Shown: positions 8,598 through 17,658 of the stretch, piece by piece
How positions within the stretch are numbered: position 1 is the first letter of the stretch
Layout of the letters: every line of letters begins with the position of its first letter
Source of the DNA: Chitinophaga sancti
GTDB taxonomy: Bacteria; Bacteroidota; Bacteroidia; Chitinophagales; Chitinophagaceae
Length of the DNA stretch: 64,000 nt
Assembly: GCF_034424315.1 (NCBI RefSeq)
Contig: NZ_CP139972.1
Location: forward strand, 6,200,001-6,264,000
Direction: 5' to 3'
Notes under the pieces: generated by a model
Told to the model about the DNA's origin: nothing
What the model saw: only the letters and a program-made list of their open reading frames with translations
The model's database searches: none
Position numbers and translations under genes: made by a program

Positions 8598-8834
8598 ATG
8601 ACTGCCGTTATTGTGAAATCACCACTGTTATTGTTCCAGGATCTGGGTATGAGCGAATTGTTGCTGATCGCCCTGGTTGTATTACTGTTATTTGGTGGTA
8701 AAAAAATCCCTGAGCTCATGCGCGGACTGGGTAAAGGTATCCGTGAGTTCAACGATGCCAAAAACAATGTACGCAAGGAGATCGAAGATGGTATGAAAGA
8801 AACACCTTCCACCACTGATCAGAAAGGAGCTTAA
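8598..8834 (+). CDS. tatA: Twin-arginine translocase subunit TatA
   Basis: TatA oligomers form the pore for export of folded proteins. The 78-residue protein has a short N-terminal part, one membrane helix ([17 protein letters not shown]), the conserved [16 protein letters not shown] hinge and amphipathic helix, and a charged tail. A Tat substrate, the phospholipase C at 15229-17649, is present in the same window. No tatC is adjacent. TatA/TatE/TatB-like assignments can be confused, but the short length and the lack of a TatB-type extension favour TatA. Confidence 0.9.
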   Translation: MTAVIVKSPLLLFQDLGMSELLLIALVVLLLFGGKKIPELMRGLGKGIREFNDAKNNVRKEIEDGMKETPSTTDQKGA

Positions 8835-9021
8835 TTCCTTCCCTGTACTATTACGGACTAAAAAGATTCAAACGCAGGGGAGAAGTCGTGTGCCTATGAT
8901 AGTCATAGACTAGCATTTCACGTCATGGAACCTAAAGTATGCCACAACCTGGACGCAGCACTTTTTGTGTCCGGCTTACAAGTTTGACCTGATATTTTAT
9001 TTTTTCAAGCAATTAACTGGT

Positions 9022-10470
9022 TTGGCTTTGTCTGAATTCAGCAGTATATCGGCTTTTCATGAAGCATTATACGCCGGCAGAACAACCTGTACGGGAGTGG
9101 TGCAATATTACCTGGACCGTATAGCAAAGACAAAACATCTGAATGCATACCTGGAGGTTTGGGAAGAGGAAGCCCTTCAAAAAGCACGCGAGCTGGATAC
9201 CCGTCTACAAAATGGGGAAAAGCTGGGGTCGCTGGGGGGCGTTGTGATCGGGATCAAGGATGTGATCTGCTACAAAGGGCATAAAATAAGTGCGGCATCG
9301 AAGATGCTGGAAGGGTTTACATCTATGTATTCTGCCACCGCGGTCGAAAGATTGCTGGAGGCAGATGCCATTTTGATCGGTAACCTCAATTGTGACGAGT
9401 TCGCCATGGGGTCTACCAATGAGAATTCGGCACATGGACCCGTACTCAATGCATTGGATACTACCCGTGTACCTGGTGGATCATCAGGTGGATCGGCAGT
9501 AGCCGTGCAGGCAGATCTGTGTATGGTAAGCCTGGGTAGTGATACCGGGGGATCCGTACGTCAGCCTGCTGATTTCTGCGGAATCGTGGGTATGAAACCA
9601 ACTTATGGGCGTATTTCCCGCTACGGGCTGATCGCTTATGCTTCCTCCTTTGATCAGATTGGCATCTTTGGCAGGAATGTTGCGGATGTGGCAGGTGTAT
9701 TACAACAAATAGCAGGGCCTGATGCCTATGATAGCACAGCATCTTTAGAGGAAGTTGCTGATTATCAGACACGAGAACACAATAAATCTTTTAAAATAGC
9801 GTATTTAAAAGACGCATTGTTTCACCCGGGCCTGGACCCTGAGATGAAAGATGAGTACCAAAGCTTTTTTGAAGAACTGGAAGCCGCAGGGAATTCAGTG
9901 ACAGCGGTGGATTTCGCGTACCTTGATTATGTTGTTCCTGCTTATTACGTATTGACTACAGCAGAGGCATCTTCCAATCTTTCCCGCTATGATGGGGTAA
10001 AATATGGACATAGAACACCGCTTCAGAATTTAGATTTAACAGATTTTTATAAGAAAAGCAGATCAGAAGGTTTCGGTATAGAAGTAAAACGGCGTATCTT
10101 ACTGGGCACATTCGTGTTAAGCGCAGGATATTACGATGCTTACTTCACGAAAGCGCAGCAGGTGAGGAGATTGGTAGTGAACAAATTATCAGAAATCCTG
10201 TCAACTTACGATGCGATTTTGATGCCAACTGTGCCTTCTACTGCATTTAAAATAGGGGAAAAAACTGATGACCCCATTGCAATGTATCTTGCAGACATCT
10301 ACACGGTACTTGCAAACCTCGCCGGAGTTCCGGCTATTTCCGTACCTTTGCAACGGCATTCAAACGGGATGCCATATGGTGTACAGATCATCACAAAGCA
10401 ATTTAGCGAAGCGCGCCTGTTAGACATTGCAGAACAATTTATGCAAATGAGGCAGGACACTCCTGTTTAA
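9022..10470 (+). CDS. gatA: Asp-tRNA(Asn)/Glu-tRNA(Gln) amidotransferase subunit A
   Basis: GatA is the glutaminase subunit that supplies ammonia to GatB for converting misacylated Glu-tRNA(Gln) or Asp-tRNA(Asn). The amidase-signature triad is present. With the TTG at 9022 as start (M-A-L-S-E-F), Lys79, Ser154 and Ser178 (in GSDTGGS) fall at the same numbers as in the well-studied S. aureus enzyme, which supports that non-ATG start. No ATG lies near, and the frame extends upstream to 8965 only through unrelated sequence. The 482-residue length is normal. The transglycosylase gene follows after 7 bases. Confidence 0.93.
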   Translation: MALSEFSSISAFHEALYAGRTTCTGVVQYYLDRIAKTKHLNAYLEVWEEEALQKARELDTRLQNGEKLGSLGGVVIGIKDVICYKGHKISAASKMLEGFTSMYSATAVERLLEADAILIGNLNCDEFAMGSTNENSAHGPVLNALDTTRVPGGSSGGSAVAVQADLCMVSLGSDTGGSVRQPADFCGIVGMKPTYGRISRYGLIAYASSFDQIGIFGRNVADVAGVLQQIAGPDAYDSTASLEEVADYQTREHNKSFKIAYLKDALFHPGLDPEMKDEYQSFFEELEAAGNSVTAVDFAYLDYVVPAYYVLTTAEASSNLSRYDGVKYGHRTPLQNLDLTDFYKKSRSEGFGIEVKRRILLGTFVLSAGYYDAYFTKAQQVRRLVVNKLSEILSTYDAILMPTVPSTAFKIGEKTDDPIAMYLADIYTVLANLAGVPAISVPLQRHSNGMPYGVQIITKQFSEARLLDIAEQFMQMRQDTPV

Positions 10471-10477
10471 AACAAAT

Positions 10478-11815
10478 ATGTGTATGAGGAAAATCTTTTT
10501 ACTACTGCTGTTACCAACTTTGGGTGCATGGCATTTTGAAGCGATTGGTGGCAACAGCGTACCTAAGAAGGTGGTTACTCCCATAGGAGGCCCAGATACT
10601 ACGGTATTGAACCACAAAGTTCGGTTACCCAGGGACACATCAATTGTGCCTTCAGTAACCTCTCAGGCCGTGCGTCAAAACGCACAGAGCCTGCCGTCCA
10701 GCATCAGCAATCCGAAGGTCTATGAACAGATCAACAACAACATTGTAGCTGGATACATCAATAACTTTGCCAGCAGGTATAGTCAACATCTGCAGGTAAT
10801 GATCTCCAGAGGTCAGCCTTACTTTGTAATGGTAGAAAAGATCTTTAGAGAACATGGTATTCCTGAAGAAATGAAATACCTGGCCGTTATTGAATCTAGT
10901 TTTAACACCAACGCCCGTTCCCGCGTGGGCGCTGTAGGAGCCTGGCAGTTCATGTCCGGTACTGCACGCATCTTCGGTCTGAGCGTAGGTAAAAAAGTAG
11001 ATGAACGTAAAGACTTCTACAAATCCACTGTAGCAGCAGCTAAGTTCCTCAATGAACTGTACAACCAGTTCGGCGACTGGTTACTGGTAGTAGCAGCTTA
11101 CAACTGTGGCCCTGGTGGCGTACAACGCGCTATGGCAGCAAGTGGACGCAGCGATTTCTGGGGCATGCAATATTTTCTGCCTGCTGAATCCAGAAACCAT
11201 GTTTACAAATTCATCGCGACCGGTTACATCCTCGATAGGTTCAATACCTTCTTCGGTGTGGGGAATGATGACAACAATGACCATCCAGGCGTATCTACCA
11301 TCAATGTTCCGGCTTCTGCTGTAAATTTCGCTTCTACTGAACTGACAGAAGAAGAAATGTACAGTACTGTAGAGTTCAACATTACCGGCAAATATCGTCT
11401 CGAAGCCATTGCTAAGAAACTGAATATTGAACAGGCACAAATGGAACACCTGAATCCTGATTTCGCAAGAATGATGGCAGGCCCAGAAAATAGCTACGAC
11501 CTGCGTATTCCGAAAGATAAAATGAAGCAGTTCCAGGCAGAGAAAGAAGAGATCCTGAAAGAATCGCTGGCCCTCATACTGGATGAAAGAGCAACAGGTC
11601 TTGATAAGTCTAAGTTTCCACCGCCGGCTAAATTAACACCGACGGCAGAAGCAAAGGCAGGAAAAGCAAAAGCTACTCCTGCAGCCAAGGCAAAAGCACC
11701 GCTTGCTAAGAAGAAAGGAACAACTGCAGCAGCGAAAAAGAAAGCTACGGCAAAGAAAGCAGGCGCTGGCAAAAAGGCAGCAGCAACAAAGAAGAAAACG
11801 ACACACAAGAAATAA
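10478..11815 (+). CDS. MltD-like lytic transglycosylase with Lys/Ala-rich tail
   Basis: This enzyme likely cleaves peptidoglycan strands in the periplasm to give anhydro-MurNAc ends. A signal peptide (MCMRKIFLLLLLPTLGA) is followed by an SLT domain with catalytic Glu139 in AVIESSFN, then GAVGAWQFMSGTAR and VAAYNCGPGGV. Residues ~297-345 look like a LysM-type segment. The last ~65 residues are almost only Lys, Ala, Thr, Gly and Pro, resembling a histone H1 tail, which is unusual for an exported protein. It starts 7 bases after gatA (ATG 10478, or 10484), suggesting co-transcription. A strong terminator follows. Confidence 0.9.
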   Translation: MCMRKIFLLLLLPTLGAWHFEAIGGNSVPKKVVTPIGGPDTTVLNHKVRLPRDTSIVPSVTSQAVRQNAQSLPSSISNPKVYEQINNNIVAGYINNFASRYSQHLQVMISRGQPYFVMVEKIFREHGIPEEMKYLAVIESSFNTNARSRVGAVGAWQFMSGTARIFGLSVGKKVDERKDFYKSTVAAAKFLNELYNQFGDWLLVVAAYNCGPGGVQRAMAASGRSDFWGMQYFLPAESRNHVYKFIATGYILDRFNTFFGVGNDDNNDHPGVSTINVPASAVNFASTELTEEEMYSTVEFNITGKYRLEAIAKKLNIEQAQMEHLNPDFARMMAGPENSYDLRIPKDKMKQFQAEKEEILKESLALILDERATGLDKSKFPPPAKLTPTAEAKAGKAKATPAAKAKAPLAKKKGTTAAAKKKATAKKAGAGKKAAATKKKTTHKK

Positions 11816-11828
11816 GATATTGATTTCG

Positions 11829-11860
11829 AAAAAAGCCGCTCATACCGAGCGGCTTTTTTT
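11829..11860 (+). terminator. Terminator of the gatA-transglycosylase unit
   Basis: A 13-bp stem ending in GCCGCTC/GAGCGGC (11829-11841 with 11847-11859), a 5-base loop and a T-run are visible. The A-rich left arm makes it usable in both directions, also closing the leftward nuclease gene at 11862. Confidence 0.9.
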
Positions 11861-11861
11861 G

Positions 11862-12356
11862 TTAACAGATTTTAATATTTGCTTGTACAATTAATCTTAT
11901 TCGGTACTTACTGAAAAACTTTTGAGATAATTCCAAAGTACTTCTCTGAAATTTTGGATGAGCTCTATTCGCTGCATAAGCACGCTTGTGCTTAAACTTA
12001 TTAATATCATGATGAGCAATATAATACTGGATAGTTGTTTCTAATTGATCAACTGCATGCGAAATCCAGCGAGCCTGCTGATCTTTAAGTTCAATAAATA
12101 TTATATTGTCTGAGTATGTTAGCATACCATCACATCTATTATCCATAGATCCATCAGGACGCTTTAACTCAATGCAATAATCTATCGCAGTGAATGTCGT
12201 TTCAAGATTAGATGGGTTTTCAACTTTGGCCATCCATTTTTCAGGATAATTAACATCTGAATAAGCCTTCCGGGCATTTCCTTCATCACAAATACCAAAT
12301 TCTGAATCAGTTCTTGGTGATTCCTGACAATCTCCCCCGTGAAAATTTATACTCAT
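11862..12356 (-). CDS. Small PD-(D/E)XK-like protein, partner of the upstream ATPase
   Basis: This 164-residue soluble protein belongs to no family I can name with certainty. It shows a PD-(D/E)XK-like core: Asp76 in RCDGML, then Glu89-x-Lys91 in IIFIELKD, followed by a helix (AVDQLETTIQYY). The C-terminal KRAYAANRAHPKFQ and IRLIVQA continue the fold. The N-terminus is Cys/acidic-rich (GGDCQESP, FGICDEGN). Its ATG overlaps the last four bases of the ATPase gene, implying translational coupling. I infer a nuclease, or a nuclease-fold sensor, acting with the ATPase. The pair looks more A+T-rich than its neighbours. Catalytic activity is not shown. Confidence 0.65.
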   Translation of the reverse strand: MSINFHGGDCQESPRTDSEFGICDEGNARKAYSDVNYPEKWMAKVENPSNLETTFTAIDYCIELKRPDGSMDNRCDGMLTYSDNIIFIELKDQQARWISHAVDQLETTIQYYIAHHDINKFKHKRAYAANRAHPKFQRSTLELSQKFFSKYRIRLIVQANIKIC

Positions 12357-13600
12357 ACAATTTCCTCTTCTATTTCAAGCAACTTGTCGAATGAATCATT
12401 GATATCGGCAAGTATATGATTAAGATAATTATTATCAGAAGGTATGCCTTCAAAACTGGGGAGCTTGAAGATACTTCCATTTTCAGTTAACTGATAGATA
12501 ATCGTCTCTTCCCCATCTACACATGAGTTGAGGGGTACAATTTCGTTCAGTTTTTCCTGCAAGGATAGGTTTTGATCCCGTCCCTTCATTTTATTCCATA
12601 ATTGATATCCCTTTATGGCAATTGTCAGGTAATTAATTATATAGGGACTGTGTGTTGTAAGTATTAGTTGATTTTTTTCTAGTCGGTTGGCGTATTCAAT
12701 CAGCTTGAATAGGATGATCTTCTGAGATTGAGGAAATAGGTTTTGCTCGATTTCTTCAACAATATTGAGAAATGATTCATTTTTATATTTGGACGAAAGC
12801 AGACGCATCGCGTTTTCTTTTACTTCCTGTGAAATTGAAGTATCTAAAATGATCCTTTCAATTTCCATTTGCAGGCGTTGTTGTTGTTCGCCGCTTAACT
12901 GATTTTTAGAAGAGTTAGATTCCCTATTAATCGACATACTCAAATTCCTGGATACCAGAAACAAGGGAATAAATGATTGAAATCCACTTGATGCTTCTGA
13001 AAGTCTCAGCTTTCGACCTTCGCCAAGATCAATTTTAGGGATGCGATTAAGTTTATCATATTCAAGTTTGGCATTACCCAGTGGTAACTCAATAGAGGCT
13101 GAAAGTTCTTGTAATGAACGCTGCATCTCTTCCCAAAAAGTGGATAGGGTTTTGGGTAACCCTTTTAATTTCTCGGGATTTTCTACTGCACTTAGAAAAT
13201 TTCTTTCAGCAGGAACGTACATTATTTTGGGTGCACGATATACCTCTTCAATATTTCCCGGATTTCTATTTATCTGTAATTTCCCATCACGAAAATCGAA
13301 GTTGTAGGCTGCGCCCTCGTAGGTAATAACTGTGTTCTCCCTAAAATAATTACGGATATTCTGATAATTGACATATTCTTTTACAAATCTGTTGTATCCT
13401 GTAACATAATTTTCTTTTATTTCGCTTCTGAAAAGTGCCTTTTCCAGCCAACTTAAGGTAGAGATTAATTTTGCAACACTACTTTTCCCGGTTCCCTGGT
13501 TGCCAATAAAAACAGTGAATTTCTTAATATCCATGAACCCGTCATCATCAGAGAAACCTTCTCCAATGGGGCCAAAGTGTTGTATTTTAATCCTATTCAT
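12353..13600 (-). CDS. ABC/RecF-type AAA ATPase (AAA_15/AAA_21-like)
   Basis: This is a 415-residue ATPase of the OLD/RecF/SMC-like class. It has Walker A GNQGTGKSS at residues 33-41, an ABC-signature-like stretch (LSEASSGFQSF), Walker B near FLNIVEEIEQNLFP, and a switch motif LILTTHSPYIINYL. No TOPRIM nuclease domain is fused, unlike OLD. I start it at the ATG at 13600 (MNRIKIQHFGPIGEG), because a -7 box lies at 13643-13650 and the longer frame (from 13645) would begin upstream of the start of transcription. The downstream nuclease-like gene overlaps by 4 bases. The context suggests a phage-defence or DNA-damage module; this is inference. Confidence 0.8.
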   Translation of the reverse strand: MNRIKIQHFGPIGEGFSDDDGFMDIKKFTVFIGNQGTGKSSVAKLISTLSWLEKALFRSEIKENYVTGYNRFVKEYVNYQNIRNYFRENTVITYEGAAYNFDFRDGKLQINRNPGNIEEVYRAPKIMYVPAERNFLSAVENPEKLKGLPKTLSTFWEEMQRSLQELSASIELPLGNAKLEYDKLNRIPKIDLGEGRKLRLSEASSGFQSFIPLFLVSRNLSMSINRESNSSKNQLSGEQQQRLQMEIERIILDTSISQEVKENAMRLLSSKYKNESFLNIVEEIEQNLFPQSQKIILFKLIEYANRLEKNQLILTTHSPYIINYLTIAIKGYQLWNKMKGRDQNLSLQEKLNEIVPLNSCVDGEETIIYQLTENGSIFKLPSFEGIPSDNNYLNHILADINDSFDKLLEIEEEIV

Positions 13601-13642
13601 CTGTCTTCGGTATTTTACTCCTTGATAAAAGAGCGTTCTTAA

Positions 13643-13650
13643 CAAATTTA
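13643..13650 (-). promoter_or_regulatory. -7 box of the ATPase/nuclease operon
   Basis: The minus strand reads TAAATTTG, matching TAnnTTTG, 43 bases upstream of the ATG at 13600. Confidence 0.5.
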
Positions 13651-13779
13651 ATGTGAATTACATTAGTGTAGACCTATAATACATTTAAATATAGCCATAT
13701 TACGAATTATTGTATAACCACACGGATCATAGTGATCATAATAATCAAGTAACAAAGGCAATTTGTTTATTTCTGTAAG

Positions 13780-13801
13780 TATTTAGATTTTTGTCTAAAT
13801 A
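13780..13801 (+). promoter_or_regulatory. Operator palindrome over the sdpR-like promoter
   Basis: TATTTAGA (13780-13787) and TCTAAATA (13794-13801) form a perfect 8-bp inverted repeat around TTTTTG, which resembles the 3' part of a -7 box. It ends 8 bases before the ATG at 13810. ArsR-type repressors bind such sites, so autorepression is likely. Confidence 0.6.
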
Positions 13802-13809
13802 TGTAATCC

Positions 13810-14097
13810 ATGAACACCGTCTTCAAAGCACTCAACGACAAAACCCGTCGTGATATCCTGGAACTACTCAAAGACGGGGATAAGACCGCCGGGGACGTTG
13901 CCGATCATTTCCAGTTCTCGAAACCCACCATCTCGCATCACCTTGACCTGCTTAAACAGGCGGAGCTGCTAACCAGTGAAAAAAAGGGTCAATACATTTA
14001 TTACTCTTTAAATACCACTGTCGTAGATGAGCTCCTGAAATGGGTTTTACAATTCACACCATCAATTAATAAAATGCCCGCTTATGAAAACAAATGA
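13810..14097 (+). CDS. ArsR-family autorepressor, SdpR-like
   Basis: This 95-residue winged-helix protein (VFKALNDKTRRDILELLKDG, then DVADHFQFSKPTISHHLDLL as recognition helix region) fits the SdpR subgroup. In Bacillus, SdpR represses its own operon with the immunity and signalling protein SdpI, which sequesters the repressor at the membrane when the SdpC toxin is present. No Cys-rich metal site of the ArsR/SmtB type is seen. It overlaps the SdpI-like gene by 14 bases. An inverted repeat lies directly upstream as a probable operator. Confidence 0.85.
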   Translation: MNTVFKALNDKTRRDILELLKDGDKTAGDVADHFQFSKPTISHHLDLLKQAELLTSEKKGQYIYYSLNTTVVDELLKWVLQFTPSINKMPAYENK

Positions 14098-14920
14098 CTG
14101 GCTCAGAGAGCTGCCTTTTGTATTACTCATTGCCCTCCCATGGATGGTATTCCTATACCTGGCTGACAGCTTACCTGCCCAGGTACCATCGCATTATTCC
14201 ATTAGCAGCAATGGTTGGGTCGTAGATAGCTGGATGTCGCCTTCGGGCTTCGTTACCACCACTACACTGGTAACCTTATTTTTGTACCTGGTGATGACTG
14301 TTTCTGCTTATTTTTTCCCCGGAAAGCTGCCCTGGCTGTACTATTTTAAGTTGGCCCTCATCCTGTTTTTCGATGCCATCGCCATCTGCACCATTGCAGG
14401 TTCTAACATGGATATAACGATGTTTTCAAACCTCGTTATGCTGGGATCATGTGCAATCATCAATGGATTTGTTTTTTGGCTATTTAAATATGTGAAGAAA
14501 GTGGCGAAGGAGCCTATCTTCCCAAAGTATTATAATATCATCTGGGCCGGCACCCATTTTATCATTACCCTGCCCCTGATATTGATTATCTTCTCCCGGC
14601 AAAACTGGGTAGGGCACCGTACCATTCCGCAGGCAGTATTATTATTCTTTGCCGTATTGGCAAACCTGACTTATAATGTAAAACCAAACCGGTTTATTGG
14701 CATTCGTACGCCCTGGACCCTGGCAGATGAAGAGATATGGAGAAAAACAAACCGGGTGTGTTCCAAATGGTTTTTTATCGTCTCACTGGCGGGCTTTGTG
14801 ATCAGCGTTTTTGCGCCTGAACAATGGATCCCCCGTGTGATGATCATTGTACCACTTTTCTGTGCGGGGAGTGCGATGATCTATTCTTATTGGTTGTATA
14901 AAAAAAGAGGCAGTATGTAA
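14084..14920 (+). CDS. SdpI-family membrane protein
   Basis: This 278-residue membrane protein has about seven to eight hydrophobic segments. The N-terminal part (FVLLIALPWMVFLYLADSLP, then VPSHYSISSNGWVVDSW) resembles the DUF1648 region, and NRFIGIRTPWTLADEEIWRK is the characteristic SdpI motif. In Bacillus the family gives immunity to the SdpC cannibalism toxin and signals to SdpR. Its pairing with an SdpR-like repressor, with overlapping genes, supports the same two-part circuit, but no toxin gene (sdpC-like) is visible nearby, so the ligand here is unknown. Confidence 0.85.
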   Translation: MKTNDWLRELPFVLLIALPWMVFLYLADSLPAQVPSHYSISSNGWVVDSWMSPSGFVTTTTLVTLFLYLVMTVSAYFFPGKLPWLYYFKLALILFFDAIAICTIAGSNMDITMFSNLVMLGSCAIINGFVFWLFKYVKKVAKEPIFPKYYNIIWAGTHFIITLPLILIIFSRQNWVGHRTIPQAVLLFFAVLANLTYNVKPNRFIGIRTPWTLADEEIWRKTNRVCSKWFFIVSLAGFVISVFAPEQWIPRVMIIVPLFCAGSAMIYSYWLYKKRGSM

Positions 14921-15228
14921 AGTAAAATCACCCGGATTTAATTCGGGTAGCTGATGGAGAGCGTTTTTGTTTATGAAAGATCTGGCGCAGGAACTGCAGG
15001 TTCTTAAAACTGCAGGGCAATCTCTAATTGCAGTTGCAGGCTAACTTCAGTGATCGTTGATCACATGGCATTTAATAAAGCCGGCCGCAGGTCCTTTCAA
15101 CTCCACAATACAATAGCGTTGGGTAACAATGAATGACCATAACAAGCAAATTTCGCAGTATTAAAAAAAGATGAATCTTTTCAAATCCTATTAGTAGTTT
15201 GTAACTTCTACAATAACTTGTCACGCAT
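14921..15228. other. Intergenic region before phospholipase C
   Basis: A weak hairpin (about 6 bp, ACCCGGA near 14929 with TTCGGGT near 14941) follows the SdpI-like gene without a T-run. I see no gene, no clear TAnnTTTG box and no other repeat in the remaining ~280 bases. Confidence 0.5.
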
Positions 15229-17649
15229 ATGGATACCAGGAGAGATTTTCTAAAAAAAGCTGCGATATTATCAGGCAGCGCCGGACTTGCGGGCGTGTTA
15301 CCACCTGCCATTCAAAGAGCATTGGCCATTGACCCAGCTCCCGGCAGCACCTATATGGATGCTGAACATATTGTGATCCTCATGCAGGAGAACAGATCTT
15401 TTGACCACTGTTATGGTACCCTGCGTGGCGTACGTGGTTTCAATGACCCGCGTGCAATTCAGCTGGCGAATCAAAACCTCGTGTGGTTACAATCGAATAA
15501 AGCAGGTGAGACCTATGCACCTTTTCGCCTGGACCTGAAAGATTCAAAAGCCACCTGGATGAGCTCTTTGCCGCATAGCTGGGAGAACCAGGTAGATGCA
15601 CGTAATGGTGGAAAGTATGATAAATGGCTGGATGAAAAACGCTCGGGCAATAAAGAATATGCAGATCTGCCAATGACGATGGGGTATTACACGCGTGAAG
15701 ATATTCCATTCTATTATGCACTGGCAGATGCTTTCACGATCTGTGACCAGAACTTCTGTTCATCATTGACAGGTACGACCCCCAATCGTTTGTACTTTTG
15801 GACGGGTACACTGCGCAACCAGGAAGGGATTCCGGCAGTGCGTAATAATGAATGTGATTATCCTGAACCAGGTAGCTGGACGACTTATCCTGAGCGACTG
15901 GAAGATGCCGGCATTTCATGGAAGGTCTATCAGAATGAACTGAGTGTGGGTGTAGGATTTGATGGAGAGGAAGATGCGTGGCTGGCAAACTTTACAGACA
16001 ATCCACTGGAGTTTTTTACACAATATAAACCGCAGTTGTCCGAAGCGCATTTGAAACATGTGCAAAATGAGATAGCGCGTTACCAAAAAGAATTAGAGAA
16101 TAAATCATTGCCTCATGATGAGCGGGTGGAGCGGGAAGAGAAATTGGCAAGCCTGAAAAAACATCACGAGCAGTACAATGCAGCAGTATTTGCAGCTTTG
16201 TCGCAGCGGGAGAAGAACCTGCATGAGAAAGCATTTGTGACGAATAAGAAAGATCCGGATTATCATTCGCTCACGCCTTTGCGTTATCATGATGGGAATG
16301 TGGAAAGAGAAATAAAAGTACCGAAGGGAGATGTGTTATACCAGTTCCGGGAGGATGTGAAAACCGGAACTTTGCCTACAGTATCCTGGTTAGTAGCACC
16401 AGAGGCATTTTCGGATCATCCGGGTTCACCATGGTATGGTGCGTATTATATTTCTGAGGTGATGGATATACTGACACAGAATCCAGACGTGTGGAAGAAG
16501 ACTGTTTTCATTTTAGCATATGATGAAAATGATGGTGATTTTGATCACGTGCCGCCATTTGTGCCACCGCATGGAGAGGGCCATGGTAAGGCTTCTAAGG
16601 GCATTGACCTGGCAACGGAGTTTGTGACAAGGGAGCAGGAAATGAAGAAGAAAGGCTGGCAGGAGGAAGATATTCGTGAGAGCGTGATTGGTTTAGGTTA
16701 TCGTGTACCCTTAGTCGTTGCTTCACCGTGGAGCAGGGGTGGGGTGGTAAATTCCCAGGTGTTTGATCATACTTCGACCTTGCAGTTCTTAGAGAAATTC
16801 CTGGCGCATAAGACGGGGAAGAAGGTGATAGAAACGAATATCAGTACATGGAGACGTACGGTGTGCGGGGATCTCTCATCCGTATTCCAGCCCTTTACGG
16901 GTGATAAGCCGACCGGCTTGACGCCGATTGTCCGTGATGAGTATATCCAGACGATACATATGGCGAAGTTTAAAGGCATGCCGGCTGGGTTTAAGTTGCT
17001 GTCTAAGGCCGAAATAGCTGCTATCAATTCAGATCCCGCAAATGCGCCTTATATGGCGAAACAGGAGAAGGGTACGAAGCCGTCTTCTCCATTGCCGTAT
17101 GATTTGCATGTGGAAGGGGCTTTGAGTAAGGATAGGAAACATTTTGAGATCAGTTTTGGTAGTGGAAAAGGTATTGGTGCTCCATTTAATGTGTATAGAG
17201 TGGCAGATGCGCAGTCATGGGCGTATACAGTGGCAGCAGGAGATACATTGAAGGATGAATGGGCCCTGGCTCATTTTACAAATGGGGCGTATCATTTGAG
17301 GGTGTATGGACCGAATGGGTTCTTCAGGGAATTTAAGGGGGATGGGAATGATGCGGCGGTGGAATGTGTTTGTAAGTATGAGGGGAAGGGGAAGATCGCA
17401 TTTAATTTGCAGAATGTGGATGCGGCTAAGAAACATGAAATTGTTATTAGAGACAATGGGTATAAGAGAGAAGCGCAGCAATTTTCACTGGCAGCAAAGG
17501 CCGGTAAATCTGTAAGTTATTCCTTGCTGGATCATGGAGGATGGTATGATTTCAGTGTGATGATTGATGGTTGTGAGAAGAGGTATGCGGGTAGAGTGGA
17601 GACGGGAGCGATGAGTATAACGGACCCGGTGATGGGGCGTACGATATAA
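15229..17649 (+). CDS. Phosphocholine-specific phospholipase C (Tat-exported)
   Basis: This 806-residue enzyme of the bacterial non-hemolytic/hemolytic PLC family would hydrolyse phosphatidylcholine or sphingomyelin outside the cytoplasm. The N-terminus carries a twin-arginine signal (TRRDFLKKAA) with a hydrophobic stretch to about residue 33. The phosphoesterase domain follows (HIVILMQENRSFDHCYGTLR, FTICDQNFCSSLTGTTPNR, AYDENDGDFDHVPPF). Two C-terminal beta-rich DUF756-type repeats lie at about 630-800. Length and order are normal for the family. In species without phosphatidylcholine the substrate would be external. It is a single gene, convergent with the GH92 gene, separated from it by two strong hairpins. 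Confidence 0.92.
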   Translation: MDTRRDFLKKAAILSGSAGLAGVLPPAIQRALAIDPAPGSTYMDAEHIVILMQENRSFDHCYGTLRGVRGFNDPRAIQLANQNLVWLQSNKAGETYAPFRLDLKDSKATWMSSLPHSWENQVDARNGGKYDKWLDEKRSGNKEYADLPMTMGYYTREDIPFYYALADAFTICDQNFCSSLTGTTPNRLYFWTGTLRNQEGIPAVRNNECDYPEPGSWTTYPERLEDAGISWKVYQNELSVGVGFDGEEDAWLANFTDNPLEFFTQYKPQLSEAHLKHVQNEIARYQKELENKSLPHDERVEREEKLASLKKHHEQYNAAVFAALSQREKNLHEKAFVTNKKDPDYHSLTPLRYHDGNVEREIKVPKGDVLYQFREDVKTGTLPTVSWLVAPEAFSDHPGSPWYGAYYISEVMDILTQNPDVWKKTVFILAYDENDGDFDHVPPFVPPHGEGHGKASKGIDLATEFVTREQEMKKKGWQEEDIRESVIGLGYRVPLVVASPWSRGGVVNSQVFDHTSTLQFLEKFLAHKTGKKVIETNISTWRRTVCGDLSSVFQPFTGDKPTGLTPIVRDEYIQTIHMAKFKGMPAGFKLLSKAEIAAINSDPANAPYMAKQEKGTKPSSPLPYDLHVEGALSKDRKHFEISFGSGKGIGAPFNVYRVADAQSWAYTVAAGDTLKDEWALAHFTNGAYHLRVYGPNGFFREFKGDGNDAAVECVCKYEGKGKIAFNLQNVDAAKKHEIVIRDNGYKREAQQFSLAAKAGKSVSYSLLDHGGWYDFSVMIDGCEKRYAGRVETGAMSITDPVMGRTI

Positions 17650-17658
17650 AATAAAACA

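Noticed and set aside
11494..11808. Hydrophobic Ala/Phe-rich minus-strand frame opposite the transglycosylase tail
   Set aside because: It is the mirror of Lys and Ala codons (AAG/GCA), not a membrane protein gene.
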